A DNA stretch of 64,000 nt from Lobosporangium transversale (lineage: Eukaryota; Mortierellomycota; Mortierellomycetes; Mortierellales; Mortierellaceae). The notes under the pieces were generated by a model. That model saw nothing but the letters and a program-made list of their open reading frames with translations, had not been told where the DNA came from and did not search any database. Of the stretch, positions 35,759-47,813 are shown one piece after another (within the stretch, counting starts at the first letter, position 1; each line of letters starts with the position of its first letter). The position numbers and the translations under genes were made by a program. The stretch covers positions 186,001-250,000 of the forward strand of contig NW_019029014.1 in assembly GCF_002105155.1 (NCBI RefSeq), given 5' to 3'.

Positions 35759-37058
35759 TTATGATATTGGTTGTGTAGCCACGGATTCTGAGTCTGGATG
35801 CACTTTTGGCGTGCTTGGGCTTTCTGTCAAGGACATGGATGCTTCAGAGGTTGGTGGAGCCAAATTCTCTGGCTCCACAGCCTCTACAGCTGGCAACGTT
35901 CCTTCTGCAGTTCCTGCGAATTCTGAGGAAATCTCTTGATCGCGGTGAATCAAGAACAGGCGCCCTCCGTTTTGTAGGACTTTATTAAGAAACGCTATCG
36001 CCTATAACGTCCGCCAATAAAAAGTGTGGAGGAATAATATTAGTATGTAGCCATGCTAAAAAGTTGGGGCTTAAACCACAAGGTGTGATCACTTTTTGAT
36101 CCATACATCATCAAATCCAGCAAAGGGCGTCGGTTGTGAAAGCCTCGAATCCAAGTCGATAAATGCCCCATTAGAGAGACGAAGTATTCCAAACCAATGC
36201 TGTCCTTTCCAAAAGGGCAACCATCGAGTCATTGTAGGGACATGAACTATTAGCCCGAGCATTGAATCGTCCTGTTGGCTTAGGCATTCTGCAATATCTT
36301 CAGGGACAATAGAATATATATATACATAAAAATATCGTTGGTCAATATTAAACACATCCAGAATGGCCAGAGCTCGACAAGAAGAAAAGCTGGCATGTAA
36401 GGATGCTTACCTCGTCGAGCGTCAAACCACGATAGTGTACAGCCCTGTTGGTTCAGCGCCGCCTCAAGTACGGTGACATCGTAGTAGCCCATACCCCTAC
36501 ATGCAACATTGACAGTTGATAAAAACGAGACACCTTTTAGTTGATACTTTTAGTAGCATTCTAGCTAAACAGACTTGCTTTGTTTATGACTAGTAATTTA
36601 CAAGGGGCTTTTGTATGGATTCTTCCATATTGTCCGTTGAAGACTCTCCTGTGCAACTTGACGAAGCTTCTCTGCAATCATATCTAGGTCCGATGTCGAA
36701 AAGACAGGTCCTTGTAACTGATGACACGTCCATTATCATATCATTTTAGCGAGCAAAAACATATAAGTCAATGAACACGATCTAAACATTTCTAACCACA
36801 GGATGTTTTATTCACTGATTCTTTTTTTTTTTTTTTTGGTAAGATAAAAAATCATAGAAATGTACCAAGTTGTTTAGTGTATGCTAGACTCGATGTAACG
36901 AGAGAAATAAGGATAAGTACATGTTAGATTTCTATGAGTTCACTCCAGGCGAAGCACCTCTGTCTGGTCACTCCATAAAAATAAAAGAGTACCTTGCCAC
37001 ACTGCCCCTGACTTTGACACTCATGGTAAAGTGAACGCGCTGATGTGATCTGTGCCAT
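35759..37058 (-). CDS. Josephin-domain deubiquitinase (JOSD1/2-like)
   Basis: Six minus-strand exons: 37058-36993, 36883-36866, 36717-36602, 36496-36411, 36297-36107, 36001-35759; 239 aa. The spliced product reads YHECQSQGQCGK, HTLNNL, LQGPVFSTSDLDMIAEKL, NPYKSPLGMGYYDVTVLEAAL and WFDARRDIAECL. This follows the human Josephin-1/2 pattern closely. The proposed catalytic triad is Cys20 (QGQCGKH), His129 (KGQHWFG) and Asp145 (IDLDS, where ataxin-3 has Asn). It should be a cysteine protease cleaving ubiquitin chains. The C-terminal 50 residues are acidic and disordered, with no recognisable ubiquitin-interacting motif. Exon 2 is only 18 nt and encodes HTLNNL, part of the active-site helix. A simple ORF scan would miss most of this gene. 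Confidence 0.88.
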
Positions 37059-37211
37059 GAATGAATCAGCGAAATGAATAACGAATGAAATAATGTGAAT
37101 AGGGGCTGGAAAGAACCTTTTTTTTTTTTTTTTTTTTTTGGAGTATGTCACATGCACAAGCATTATCAGTTGCCCATGACGAAGAAACATGTAGCACAAA
37201 TGCTTTATTCT

Positions 37212-37530
37212 TTATCCGCGATATTTCTTGAAAGTGTCTACGATGCTCTCACCAGACTTGAGCGCAGTCATGCATTGATCATCTACAGCTGTTGACTTTT
37301 TACATTGAGCCTCTACTTGCGAAAGCAAATCCTTGGGGATCACTACAACGCCGTCTGCATCTGCAACAACATAGTCTCCTGGATGGATGGTCACGGCAGG
37401 ATGGTCAGGGTTTGGTTGCATCGTGATTGGGATATTAAGAGTGGTGGCACGCGTGAAAGGGCCAGCACCCATGATGGACGTCGCTTTTGCAAAAACCTAG
37501 CACCAAAAGAAGTTGAAATTTGAAATGTTA

Positions 37531-37561
<31 letters not shown>

Positions 37562-38290
37562 GATACATTACATTATATATTAATATTCGACATCTTTATC
37601 ATAACATAACTAGGTACTGTCCAATGAACTTACTGGGAATCCAGCCTCACGCTGTTCATTCAAGTCTCTGATACGTCCATCAACAACCACACCGAGTGCG
37701 CCTCTGATCTGCGCGCGTGCTGTCATTAGTCCGCCCCAGACGGCATTGACCAAATTTGAAGGCTGCGAAATACAAACAATGCTTCCTTCAGGAATAGCGT
37801 CAACAAAATGTTGGTCTGGCTTGGGTGCCTCTGTATCTGACACAGGGACCATCTATTATACATTGTTTTCGCAAGATTTGTCAAGTTAAGTAAAGCTGAG
37901 AAATAAACAGCAAGGTCCAGTTGTTTTTTTTTCTTTGTTTTTTTTTTTATTTTTATTTTTTTATTTTTTTTAAAGGCCATGATGACATGTATCACGAAGC
38001 TTTCTGTTGTAAAAAAAAAAAAAAAAAAAAAAGTTACCTTAACAGTATAAGCAGGACCAAAGACTAATAGCAAAAAGAACGAAAAAAGTATTAGGATACG
38101 ATCTTTCGGTACCATTTACCTTCTTTTTTTTTTCTCTTGGCAACTTACTGCGAGTATAGCCAGCCTTAAACTGAGGACTCCAGAGATGGAGGTCAGGGAT
38201 ATAACCTGCATTGGTAACTTTCAACGCCAACAATGCATCGGCAACATCACAACTAGCGTAGAATGGGAGTTTCTCAGTGTTGGATGCCAT
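37212..38290 (-). CDS. RraA-family protein (HMG/oxaloacetate aldolase-like)
   Basis: Four minus-strand exons: 38290-38149, 38063-38038, 37852-37634, 37496-37212; 223 aa. The core GALGVVVDGRIRDLNEQREAGFPVFAKAT carries the DGxxRD metal- and substrate-binding motif of the RraA/4-hydroxy-4-methyl-2-oxoglutarate aldolase family. IHPGDYVVADADGVVVIPKDLL is the conserved C-terminal strand. SQPSNLVNAVWGGLMTARAQ supplies the Gly-rich loop. Known members cleave HMG or decarboxylate oxaloacetate with a divalent metal; fungal paralogues are mostly uncharacterised, so the substrate is left open. Exon 2 is 26 nt (IFGPAYTVK), placed by homology. No targeting signal is evident. Confidence 0.88.
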
Positions 38291-38529
38291 TTGTACAGTT
38301 AAGCGATGAGGATGAAGAATAATTGATCTGGATGTACAATGGAAGAATTCGCGAAGGTGTTGGGGTGAAAATGTACGCGCGACGCGTGATTCTTAATTAT
38401 AGGTTGTGGTACAATAAAGATGGAAAATCTCAGGCCAAGTGATCAACTGTGGCGAATTTTTATCAAGTGCTCTTAGTTTAATGGATAACATTTATGGAGT
38501 TGATTTCAGAAAGGACATTTAAACTTCGA

Positions 38530-39145
38530 TTATTTCCTCTTGTTCTTCTTCTTACGCGACTTGGACGACTTATTAGAGGCTGTCTGCGATCCGGACCCAG
38601 AGGCTACGCTCGGTTGATTAGGTTGATTAGGTTGGCTAGGTTGGCTCTGAACAACCTCGTTTTTGCTCTCTTGTTCCTTTGCTGGATCGCTAATAACCAC
38701 AACGGCCTCTTTAGTACCCATCTTATCACTCGGTGGAGGATTTGCAGCAACAGCAGTAGCTGTGATTGCAACGTTTGAGGGCTCCACAATCACTTGTGTG
38801 AGTTCGTTTGGGTCATTAGATGTTTGAGCCTGTAGCACTTCTTGAACATCACTAGGAGTAGCAGTAGGGACGGATGGCTTTACAGCTGGTAAAGACGGCG
38901 ATACCGCAGACGAGGCCTCTCCCTGTTGTTCAGTTGGCGCTGATGGCTGGCGAGATCTTGGTTCCTTGCGACCCTTGCCCTTTTTCTTCGAGTCCGAATC
39001 ATCCGACACAGTGCCATCTACAGTCGAATCATCGCCCATTTCATCCCTAATCTGTTGTCTCCACATCTCGTAATACACGCCTAAAAAAAATAAAAACAAA
39101 CAAGTTTTTGTTATTTTATCTGCACCAACAAAATTATACAAACAA

Positions 39146-39176
<31 letters not shown>

Positions 39177-42100
39177 CTTTACCGTTCCCTCCATTTGCAA
39201 GCGCACGCTCAACAAGTTCGTCATGTGTTCCTTGTTCGACAATAGCACCATCTTTAAGACAAATAATCAGGTCCGAGTTGACAATAGTGCTCAGACGATG
39301 GGCGACCACAAGTGTCGTTCTATTCTCTGTCATCCTGGCCAATGCAGTCTGGATCTGACTTTCGGTCACACTATCCAATGCAGAGGTAGCCTCGTCCAGC
39401 AACACGATCGGTGGGTTCTTCAAAATAGTTCTCGCAATTGCCACACGTTGCTTCTCGCCTCCTGATAATCTTAATCCACGCTCACCCACTTTCGTATCAT
39501 ATTGCTCAGGGAAATCCAAGATTTTGTCGTGGATTTGAGCCGCCTTTGCCGCGAACTCCACTTCTTCTTTAGTAGCGTCGGTTCGTCCATAGTTGATGTT
39601 GTAATAAATAGAATCGTTGAAGAGAACTGAATCCTGGGGAACTACACCAATTTGTTCACGAAGACTCGCCTGTGTCTTTCTGGAAATATCCTGACCGTCA
39701 ATCAAAATCCGACCTTGGGCAACATCGTAAAATCGGAAGAGTAGACGCAAGATTGTCGATTTTCCTGATCCAGTAGGGCCCACCAAGGCAACAGTCTTGC
39801 CCTTGGGGACTGTGAAGCTGATATTCTGTAGGCCTTTCTGTCGAGAATCATACTGGAAGCTCACGTTGTCAAAGACAACTTCGCCATCATGCACGATCAA
39901 GCGATCTGCTCCAGGAATATCCTTGACGGTCTGGTTTTGGTCCAATAGTTTGATCATCTTTTCCATGTCGATGAAATTTTGTTGAAGCATGCGATAGTAG
40001 GAACCGAACCAGTTCAACTGTAGAGATCCATAAGGATCAAATGTAAAAAATAATAATGATAAAATAAAATAAAATAAAGAATTGATTAGCATTAGTAACT
40101 GTTTATAACGAAAGATACATATTCAACTGATTAGAGAACGGGTATTTGAGTAAGGTCGCTTACAGGTACGTAGAGCTGATTCAAATAAATGATAAAAGTG
40201 ATGAAATCAGCAACATCACGTTCGCGCAGCGAGATTTCGTATGCGCACAACATACATCCTGCCAACATGCCCATGGTGATGACAAACGACTGCGCAAGGT
40301 TCAGTAACTGATAGGTAAATTGACTCTTGTAGTCTGCGATCATGTATTTGCCGATGGCGGCTCTGTACCGGTTGATCTCGTATTCTTCTGCAGTATAGTA
40401 CTTGACTGTTTCAAAATTCAGTAGCGAATCTACCGCTTTAGCACGAGCATCATTATCGAATGAGATCATAGCCCTTCGGAATTGAGTTCGCCATTCAGTG
40501 ACTACAACTGTGACCAGAATATAGGCCACGATTGTGATAAAGATAATCACTGCGTACTTCCAGCTCCATTGTAGACAGAAGTATATCACAGCGATGGCCA
40601 CATCTGCCACAACGGGTACAAACTGAAACATGACGGTGCTTATTAGTGAAATGATAGAACTAGTTCCTCGGTCCAGAATCCGCAGCAGCTCTCCAGTTTT
40701 TCGATTCAAATGGAATTGAAGTGATAGAGTGTGAACATGCTCAAAAAATCGGATGGTGAGGGTGCTGTTACTATACTGGTCAATGGGGATCCATGCCCAT
40801 CCTCGGGCTGCAGCGATAATACCTGAACCGCCTTGCAAGTATCGGAGCAGAATGTAAAGGAGAATGCCCCATACATCAAACGCTGTTGAAGGGAAAATCG
40901 ACGTATTAGATACTATGTAAACGCAAATATGTTCATTCATGTAAATCATTCACATGCGTCTCTCCCTCTTTTTTTCTTTTTTTCTGAAACTTACGATCAT
41001 CAGTTGAAAGACGCTTCACAATACGGTTGGTTTGGATAGGAACCAACACGTTGACAACACGGCCCAGAGCCAAGAAGAAAAAAGTCAAGAAGATCATGAA
41101 CTTCAACCATGAATCATTCTTGGGGTACACATATGGGATAAGTCGTTTGATCTTGGGCCAAAAATCTTTGAATGCATTCGCTCGCTCTTCTTGTTCAGTT
41201 TTGAGTTTTTTTTCAATCTCATCATCTGAAGATGAAGTCATTGCTGGCTTCTTCTTACTGTTATCGTCTGTTTCCTTGCGTGGGCCAAATGCCTTTGCAA
41301 ACGTGCCATAAGCTCCGACCCTTGTAGATGATGAAGCAACAGTCGTTACAGTTTCAGGCGCACCGGGGTCGAGAGCGCGAAGGGCTTCGAGATCATCTTC
41401 CTTGGATTCTCTTTTATGGTGTACAGCTGACAGCAATGCCAAGATACACAGCAAGACATAACGAACTGCAAAGAGACCAACTAGTATATAATTGAAGTGT
41501 TTAAAATTCTCCGATCCAGAGGAAGAATCTGTAGGGGATAGGGCAAAGAAAAGAAAACAAAAAAGAAAATGAATACAAGTTGATGTAATTGTTATCGCAC
41601 AAAAAGAAGGAAACCAAAGGAGCAAGCAACGTTACCATCGGGAATGCCTTCAAGATGAAACCATCCAATGAAGGATTCGCCTGCCAGGGCTAGCCACCAA
41701 AACAGATAGTTAGCCCAACTCCATTGACCGACGTTCATCTCCGCCTCAATGTGCATCAACGCCAAGTTAGCTACGATGGCTACAAATGACAGGATGTTAT
41801 AAAGAACAACCAAGGTCCCCGACCAGATATGATCCATCATGGCCCGCAAACAAATCAGACCCAAGCTCGCTAGAAACGTGCATCCAACAAGATAGTTCAT
41901 GATCACTATGATCCAACCCAGCTTTGACAACTTGGACTCTTGGGTCCTCTCTGATGATGGATCATCTGGACTGACCTCGGAAAGAAGTGGGCGGTAGTAT
42001 GACCTTACTCGGAGTACAAAAAAGTACCTGCATTCATCAAAAAAAAAAAAAAAAAAAAAAAAAGGGGGTCGATCAGTTTTTTTTCCGTCTGGTTTTTCTA

Positions 42101-42275
42101 TATCTCCACAGAGCCGTTAAGGAATTAAACAACAATGACATCTGATTTAACGCTTTTTTTTTTTCACTCACCTGTAGATGCCAGCAAGAATAGTGAAGGA
42201 GAGGAGTCCCAGGGGTACCAACAACTCTGTCTCATTGTGGTCATGTGGCTGGTTTGTGGCTGATAAAGTGTCCAT
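38530..42275 (-). CDS. ABC half-transporter, Hmt1/ABCB6 type
   Basis: Six minus-strand exons: 42275-42172, 42027-41636, 41528-40995, 40882-40164, 40017-39183, 39080-38530; 1044 aa. The N-terminal 200 residues hold about five membrane segments, the extra TMD0 of Hmt1/ABCB6 transporters. Next are an acidic/Lys linker, the six-helix transporter domain (about 290-600, including [16 protein letters not shown]), and a complete nucleotide-binding domain. Walker A is GPTGSGKST (663-671), the Q-loop is VVPQD, the signature is LSGGEKQR (767), and Walker B is [13 protein letters not shown] with the H-loop VVAHRLS. S. pombe Hmt1 moves phytochelatins/glutathione conjugates into the vacuole for metal tolerance. 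A C-terminal tail of about 180 residues, disordered and ending in a Lys/Arg cluster, is longer than in Hmt1 (830 aa). Confidence 0.9.
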
Positions 42276-43541
42276 AGCGTACACCCTCAAAGCTTTATCC
42301 AAACAAGCGCAGTGATGACGAAAACTTTTGTTTTTCTTATTTTTCTCCGAAGGATTGGTGGGATAGAAGAAAAAAGACGGAGAGACCAAGTAAGGATGAA
42401 TGAACAAATGAAGAACAGAGGATGAATGAGCGGAGGTGAAGAGAAAGAGGGAGGTGAAGAGAAAGAGGGAGGGAACAAAGCCCCAAGTGTAATGGAGTTT
42501 GAAATGACTGAATCAGAGAGAAGAAGGTCTTTTTGATGTGTAATCATCTTTTATGCACTGTTCGGAAACTTAAAAAAAAGGTTATTCTGATTGGCCCATC
42601 TCTCATGTCTTTTTTTTATTTATTTTCTCCACGCAAGCTGATGTGATTAAGGACAAGGCTTCTTACAATGAACAGTGCGCACCCAAATGAAGGGTCTGAC
42701 AATGTTCGATAAATCAAGTAAGGATGAATGTCAATGCGTAGCAAAAAAAAAAAAAAAAAAATCACAAAAACTAATCCTATTCTTCCAAAGAGTCTTCAAG
42801 AATGATCGCATGGTCTCTTTCATTAATGTGATCAGACAAAAGGGTATTGATCCTTTGATCCAATTCTTAACGGCCTAACAAATTTAATTCTATCGCTTAT
42901 AGTCCGCATGGCCCTTGACCTCCATCTTCTCCTTATACCTGCATCTCAATACAGATGATGATGGGCCTATTTTTGCTCAGTACTGGAACTCAATGCAAGG
43001 TGATCAAGATAAGCTCTACTGCTGCTCCAGCTGTGCCGTGCGCTTCTATCCTCGAAACCCTTGAGTCACTGACTGAAGATTCAATGAAAAGGATCAGGTC
43101 AATGATGAAGTACAATTCCTGGTCCTCCCTACATGACAACATTAGACCTGGGAATACATCTTTCGTCAGCACAAATCTTGCAAGAGCCTTTGCCGTTTAG
43201 CCGTCCCTGCCTACATCATCTCGGAAAGACAAATGTCAAGGACCAACGATGCAGGCTAGGCGGTGGGTAGGAACCAAAGGCGGTAAAAGTGGAGCAAATG
43301 TTTATTGAAGAGAGTTACTCTAATAGGTGTAATAGGTCAATCTATGCATATTTGTAGCTACGCCAAAAATGTCATGATAGACTATATGGCCACAGTCACT
43401 AGCTAAGCACGAGGCTTACGCTCGCTTACAAGTAGCGGTATGGTGTATTCCCCAATATAAAAGCACAAAAGTGTTCTGGTTCATCGCTGGTACACCACAT
43501 CAGAAATCACCCGAAAAAGCACCGGCGATTCACGCCAGCTG

Positions 43542-43573
<32 letters not shown>

Positions 43574-45847
43574 CGACGTCTTGTGGATCAACAATTTTGG
43601 TAGAACAGGCCTTGTTTTGATAGTTGTCTCTGAGGCTCTTCAGCTGACTCTTGTGTTCGAAGCCTTGTCGGTACAATTTGAACAAAGCCCATTGACTGTT
43701 TCTAGAATGTGGGCAATTGCGCAGCAAATACTGACACGATTGAAGAAAAAAAAAAAAAAAAAAAAAAAAGTGTTCAGCAAGAAAGAGTACGTATTCTATT
43801 ATGATAAGCTCATGAAAGCCTTTGGGATAGCCGTCGCTGAGGACCCAAAGGGTCCAAGGCTAGCGTTCCCTGGAAGAAAGAAGGCAAAAGGATGAGAACG
43901 AGATAGTAAGTATACTGAATTAATTTGGTGACAGCTAAACAGTGAATGATGACAAGCAAGTCAAAGTGAAACCATGTAAATATTTCATACTTAGTTGAGG
44001 ATGGCTCCATAGTTGGTCATTTCTCGCGACGGGGACATAGCATTTTATAGCCTCTGGATGTGTCTTATATGGTTTGTGAAAGTGAAGAGAGAAAAGTTAA
44101 GGGTGGATGAAGAGCAAACATTAAGTAAAAAAAAAAAAAAAAAAAAAATACAATACCTCTGATGGTAGTTGTAATGAAGCCATTCTAGATTATAATAGTA
44201 AGCGAAATGAATCAATAATAAAAAAAGAAAAAATCAAAGATGGTTGTCAAACTACCAGAGAGATCGTTATCGCCCAGTGTTAAACCATTGTTTGTTACTC
44301 TGATTAGGCCGTCAACGCGTCCAAATGCGTTTGCAGTCCAATGTTTGCACGAACACCTAAAATGGGCTCTGACAAAAATTAACCAACCAGAACATGCTTG
44401 GATTCTTTGACGTTCTTACAGCAGACAAAGGAAGTAGACAGACATTGTCCACTTTCGGTAAAACAAAGAAAATAGAGAAGTCTTTCATCTCCAAATGCGG
44501 GTGTAGACGAGGATAATCCGTTGCTAATAGGAGGTGATCATACATCAACAGTCCCTTTTTTTTTGCCTTCTCTTAGATGATGGTGCGACAATAATGTGGA
44601 GAAAGATTTATTTATTCAAAGAACAAGTAAGACGGTGTGATAGAAGTAATAAAGAGGATGCTATTATTCATACATGCATGTCCACAAGGAGTGTCTTTAC
44701 TGCAATAGAGGAACTACATTATGGCGCTGTCAAGCATGTCTTTATTTCACACTGCTTTTGTCTTTGTCATTGCAACGGAAGATATCACTGCGAAAGTAAA
44801 TTTTTTTTTTTTTTTACTTATTTTATTTCATTTAATGTCGCAATACCAAGTAATGCAATAAAGCGTTGGATGCATTACGTTGCCCATGTATCCTATTATG
44901 AAAGAGTGTACATGTGTGTGCAGCTTTCTTAGACTGCTAGCCTACATTATCTGACCATGTTGGTTTGTAAGGACCCTTCTGTCTATCGAAGCTTCCATGT
45001 GAATATTTCATATGCATTTTTGTTATTGTGTATATAGACGACAATGTCTTGTATGATACATATAATACTATAAGACATTTTATATTATAATATTGTATTA
45101 TATTCCTTTAATGTTATATTACAAAGCATACGGAGCATACGCATAAAAAGCATGCATTATATTCCTTAATTCTACAAATCAATCCGGCGATGATATCGCA
45201 GTTCAGGGTCATTAAAAAGCAAAAGAAAAAATAAGCAAGACAAAAAGTATAAACAGATCCTTATCTGACCAATAAAAGCAAACTAGGGCGTCGACACAGT
45301 CTTAAAAAAAAAGAAAAAGAAAAAGGCAGCTTGAATAGAACCTGCCGCAGTACAGCACCCCTTCCCTCAATAGATGAGAGAGAGTAAATGAATAGAATAA
45401 ACAAGCTTGACTGACAGATGTGCTTCTCTACTATGGATCAAAAGCTACTTGAGCTTAATGTCTGTAGATTGGTTGTTGTGAAGTCTGTCTAATATCTTGA
45501 GGATAGGATATTGTTCTCACCTCCACCCGTGAGACTTTTTCTTCTTTTTTCCTCTTCTTTATTCCTCTTCTTTATTGTAAGGGGATGGATGATATCATCG
45601 TTATTCACTATCCTCTTCAAGGCTTGGCAAAGGCATCAAGGCATATTAGCCTTCTTTTGCCACCATTCATAAATTTTTGTTTCGCTTTTGAACGTACAAA
45701 AAGCAAAGTACTTGATATATTCATTATTCAGTCAAATTCTTTCCTGTCGCATAATGGCTTTCACTTACTTTTGTTCTCCTGATCACTGATCTTTTTTCCT
45801 TCGCGAGTGCTTCCGAAAACGAATATAAAAGGGTCAATCTCAACTTT

Positions 45848-45878
<31 letters not shown>

Positions 45879-45912
45879 CCTCGGCCTCCTTGGCCCTCTT
45901 GATCAAGCTAGA
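42276..45912. other. gene-poor spacer
   Basis: About 3.6 kb with no gene I can support. A region near 43540-43900 has protein-like pieces on both strands (plus-strand YVFYYDKLMKAFGIAVAEDP to a stop near 43893; minus-strand NCPHSRNSQWALFKLYRQGF) flanked by T and A runs of over 20 bases. It may be an eroded gene. A minus-strand frame at 44357-44548 is likewise unassigned. The section 45000-45150 is extremely AT-rich. Confidence 0.35.
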
Positions 45913-46123
45913 ATGGTAAGCAACACTCCTCAAACATCCACACCTACTGAAATGTTCAGCCCTCTCATCCCATGCTACATCGCTCTTGTTCTAACTTTAT
46001 CTTTTCTTGCCTGTCTCTCTCTTTTCATGTCATCCTTAGGCCACAGATGATATGAATCCTCTCCTAAACCAACCGGAGCCTGGCAGTTCGAGCCAGCTCC
46101 ACGATCAACTGGCGCCTCCATAA
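45913..46123 (+). pseudogene. possible spliced remnant: ATG exon plus short exon 2
   Basis: An ATG at 45913 is followed directly by a GTAAGC donor. A CCTTAG acceptor at 46039 opens a frame that completes MATDDMNPLLNQPEPGSSSQ and stops at 46123. Other frames continue in protein-like fashion to about 46430 (ASLKQLDHLLEQAQSHGDQA; SLSKQPGYAVAA). Together these suggest a once longer gene or TE protein now broken by stops and frameshifts. No family recognised. Confidence 0.25.
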
Positions 46124-46139
46124 ACAATATAGTGCCAAC

Positions 46140-46300
46140 CCGCCCTGCCCCATCCTCCTCGCTGAAGCGGCCAGAGCATCTCATCCAAACAGCCAGGCCG
46201 CTTCCTCACTCAGGCGACCAGGCCAAACCCTCTCACTCAGCCAGCTAGGCTGCCTCCTTGTCCAAACAGCCGGGCTATGCCGTCGCTGCCTCGCTCAAGC
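46140..46300. repeat. degenerate GC-rich repeats (CAGCCAGGCTGC / CTCACTCAG words)
   Basis: Imperfect units of roughly 35-45 bases recur with words such as CCAGGCCGCTTCCTCACTCAG and AGCTAGGCTGCCTCC, embedded in otherwise AT-rich DNA. They could be part of the eroded coding sequence that starts near 45913. Confidence 0.35.
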
Positions 46301-46429
46301 AGCTTGATCACCTTCTCGAGCAAGCTCAAAGCCATGGCGACCAGGCTGCCCCTCCTTGGTGTGCTCTGGACGTCCCCTATCTAAAGAACAAAACCAACGA
46401 GAAACTGGACGATCCCAACGTCAAAACAA

Positions 46430-46656
46430 ATATTAAAAAAACCAAAAATCAAAAATCAAAGAAAAAAGCAAAGAAAAAAAAAATCCAGAAAAAAAAATCC
46501 AGAAAAAAAAATCCAGAAAAAAAAATCCAGAAAAAAAAATCCAGAAAAAAAAATCCAGAAAAAAAAACCCAAAGAAAAAAAAAAAAAAACCAAAGAAACA
46601 TAAAAAAAAAGATCCAAAGAATAAAAAACTTATAAAAAAAAAAAAAGAAAAGAGCT

Positions 46657-46693
<37 letters not shown>

Positions 46694-46798
46694 AAAGAAA
46701 AGAACTTATTAAAAAAAAAAAAAAGATTAAAGAAAAAAAACTTATCCTAAGAAAAATTCCAAAGAAAAAAATCCTAAAAAAAAAACCAAAAAAAGAAT

Positions 46799-46840
<42 letters not shown>
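46430..46840. repeat. A-rich low-complexity block with 14-bp tandem units
   Basis: Almost pure A with short interruptions. At 46480-46565 about six copies of a 14-base unit (nine A then TCCAG) run in tandem, followed by AAAGAAAAG words and A runs up to about 38 bases (46800-46838). Lysine-rich frames read from it are artefacts. Confidence 0.85.
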
Positions 46841-47452
46841 AGAACTAACACTTCAAATTCCAATAGAGCAACAACGCATATCCAAGGTAGGCCCGGACGG
46901 GCATGAGCCTGAGCTGGCTCTCATGAGCCATGCGATGGCGGAGCCCCTTCGGCTGGATTAATGGGTTAATGGGTTAATGGGTATGTGCACGGGCGTTTGC
47001 AAGGCCATGGGACCTGACCAACGGAGCACGATTTGCCAGACCACGTGTGCTCCGGACAACATCAAGACATCCCAAGGTGGCTAAGAGTCTGGCCTTTTGT
47101 AGCTTAGTATGTAGCCAGGTAGCAAACAAATAACTAAATAAAGAGTAAATTTTTTTAAAAATAAAAAAATAAAAAATAAAAAATAAAAAATAAAAAAAAA
47201 GTTGATTTAAAAGGCACCAAGAAGTAAAAAGCAAGTTGATAGGCATTCATTGAATTGTGATAGTGTTGATGGCAGATCATTGAATGGCATGGCACAATAT
47301 GGTTTGAAATGATAATAGTTAGAAGACAAGAGTGCTGCGGGTTCGTTATGAGTTTAAGAGGCGGCCGCCTGTTTGCTCTTTTGATTATGAGGAATAGCCT
47401 CCATCCTGGGCTTCTTACTATCCGAGTGGCATTGTGCAATGCAGCTGGTAAA

Positions 47453-47496
<44 letters not shown>

Positions 47497-47813
47497 TAAT
47501 GATGATAGTGATAGCGGTGGTGATAGAGAACGAAGCAGCCAGTTTGGATTATGATCTAAAAGGACAGTGAAAGGAGATGTGGGCGAAGCAATGTTGACAC
47601 GTAGCGCTCCTGCCATATTTCAAATCTCTATTGCGCCTTCGCGATACTTCAAAATCTAGGCAAATTTAATGTGAACAGGTAATGCTGTGGTACTATATAC
47701 TTCCTGCAATGGTATAAATAAATATAATACATGCGAATAGCAAGATGATGGGATGACAACCACTTTGTCTTGTCTTGTTGATAAAAATAAAAAGAAGCTC
47801 AAATCGCCTATTA
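46841..47813. other. intergenic; includes (TTAATGGG)3
   Basis: No gene supported. At about 46958-46981 the octamer TTAATGGG is repeated three times. AT-only patches (AAAATAA words) at 47150-47200 and back-to-back T and A runs at about 47458-47497 follow. The last 150 bases are probably the 3' UTR of the amino-acid permease gene. Confidence 0.4.

Noticed and set aside
46258-46635. Lys-rich 125-codon open frame
   Set aside because: The Lys run is a translation of an A-rich satellite; only the first 50 codons look protein-like and are treated as a relic.
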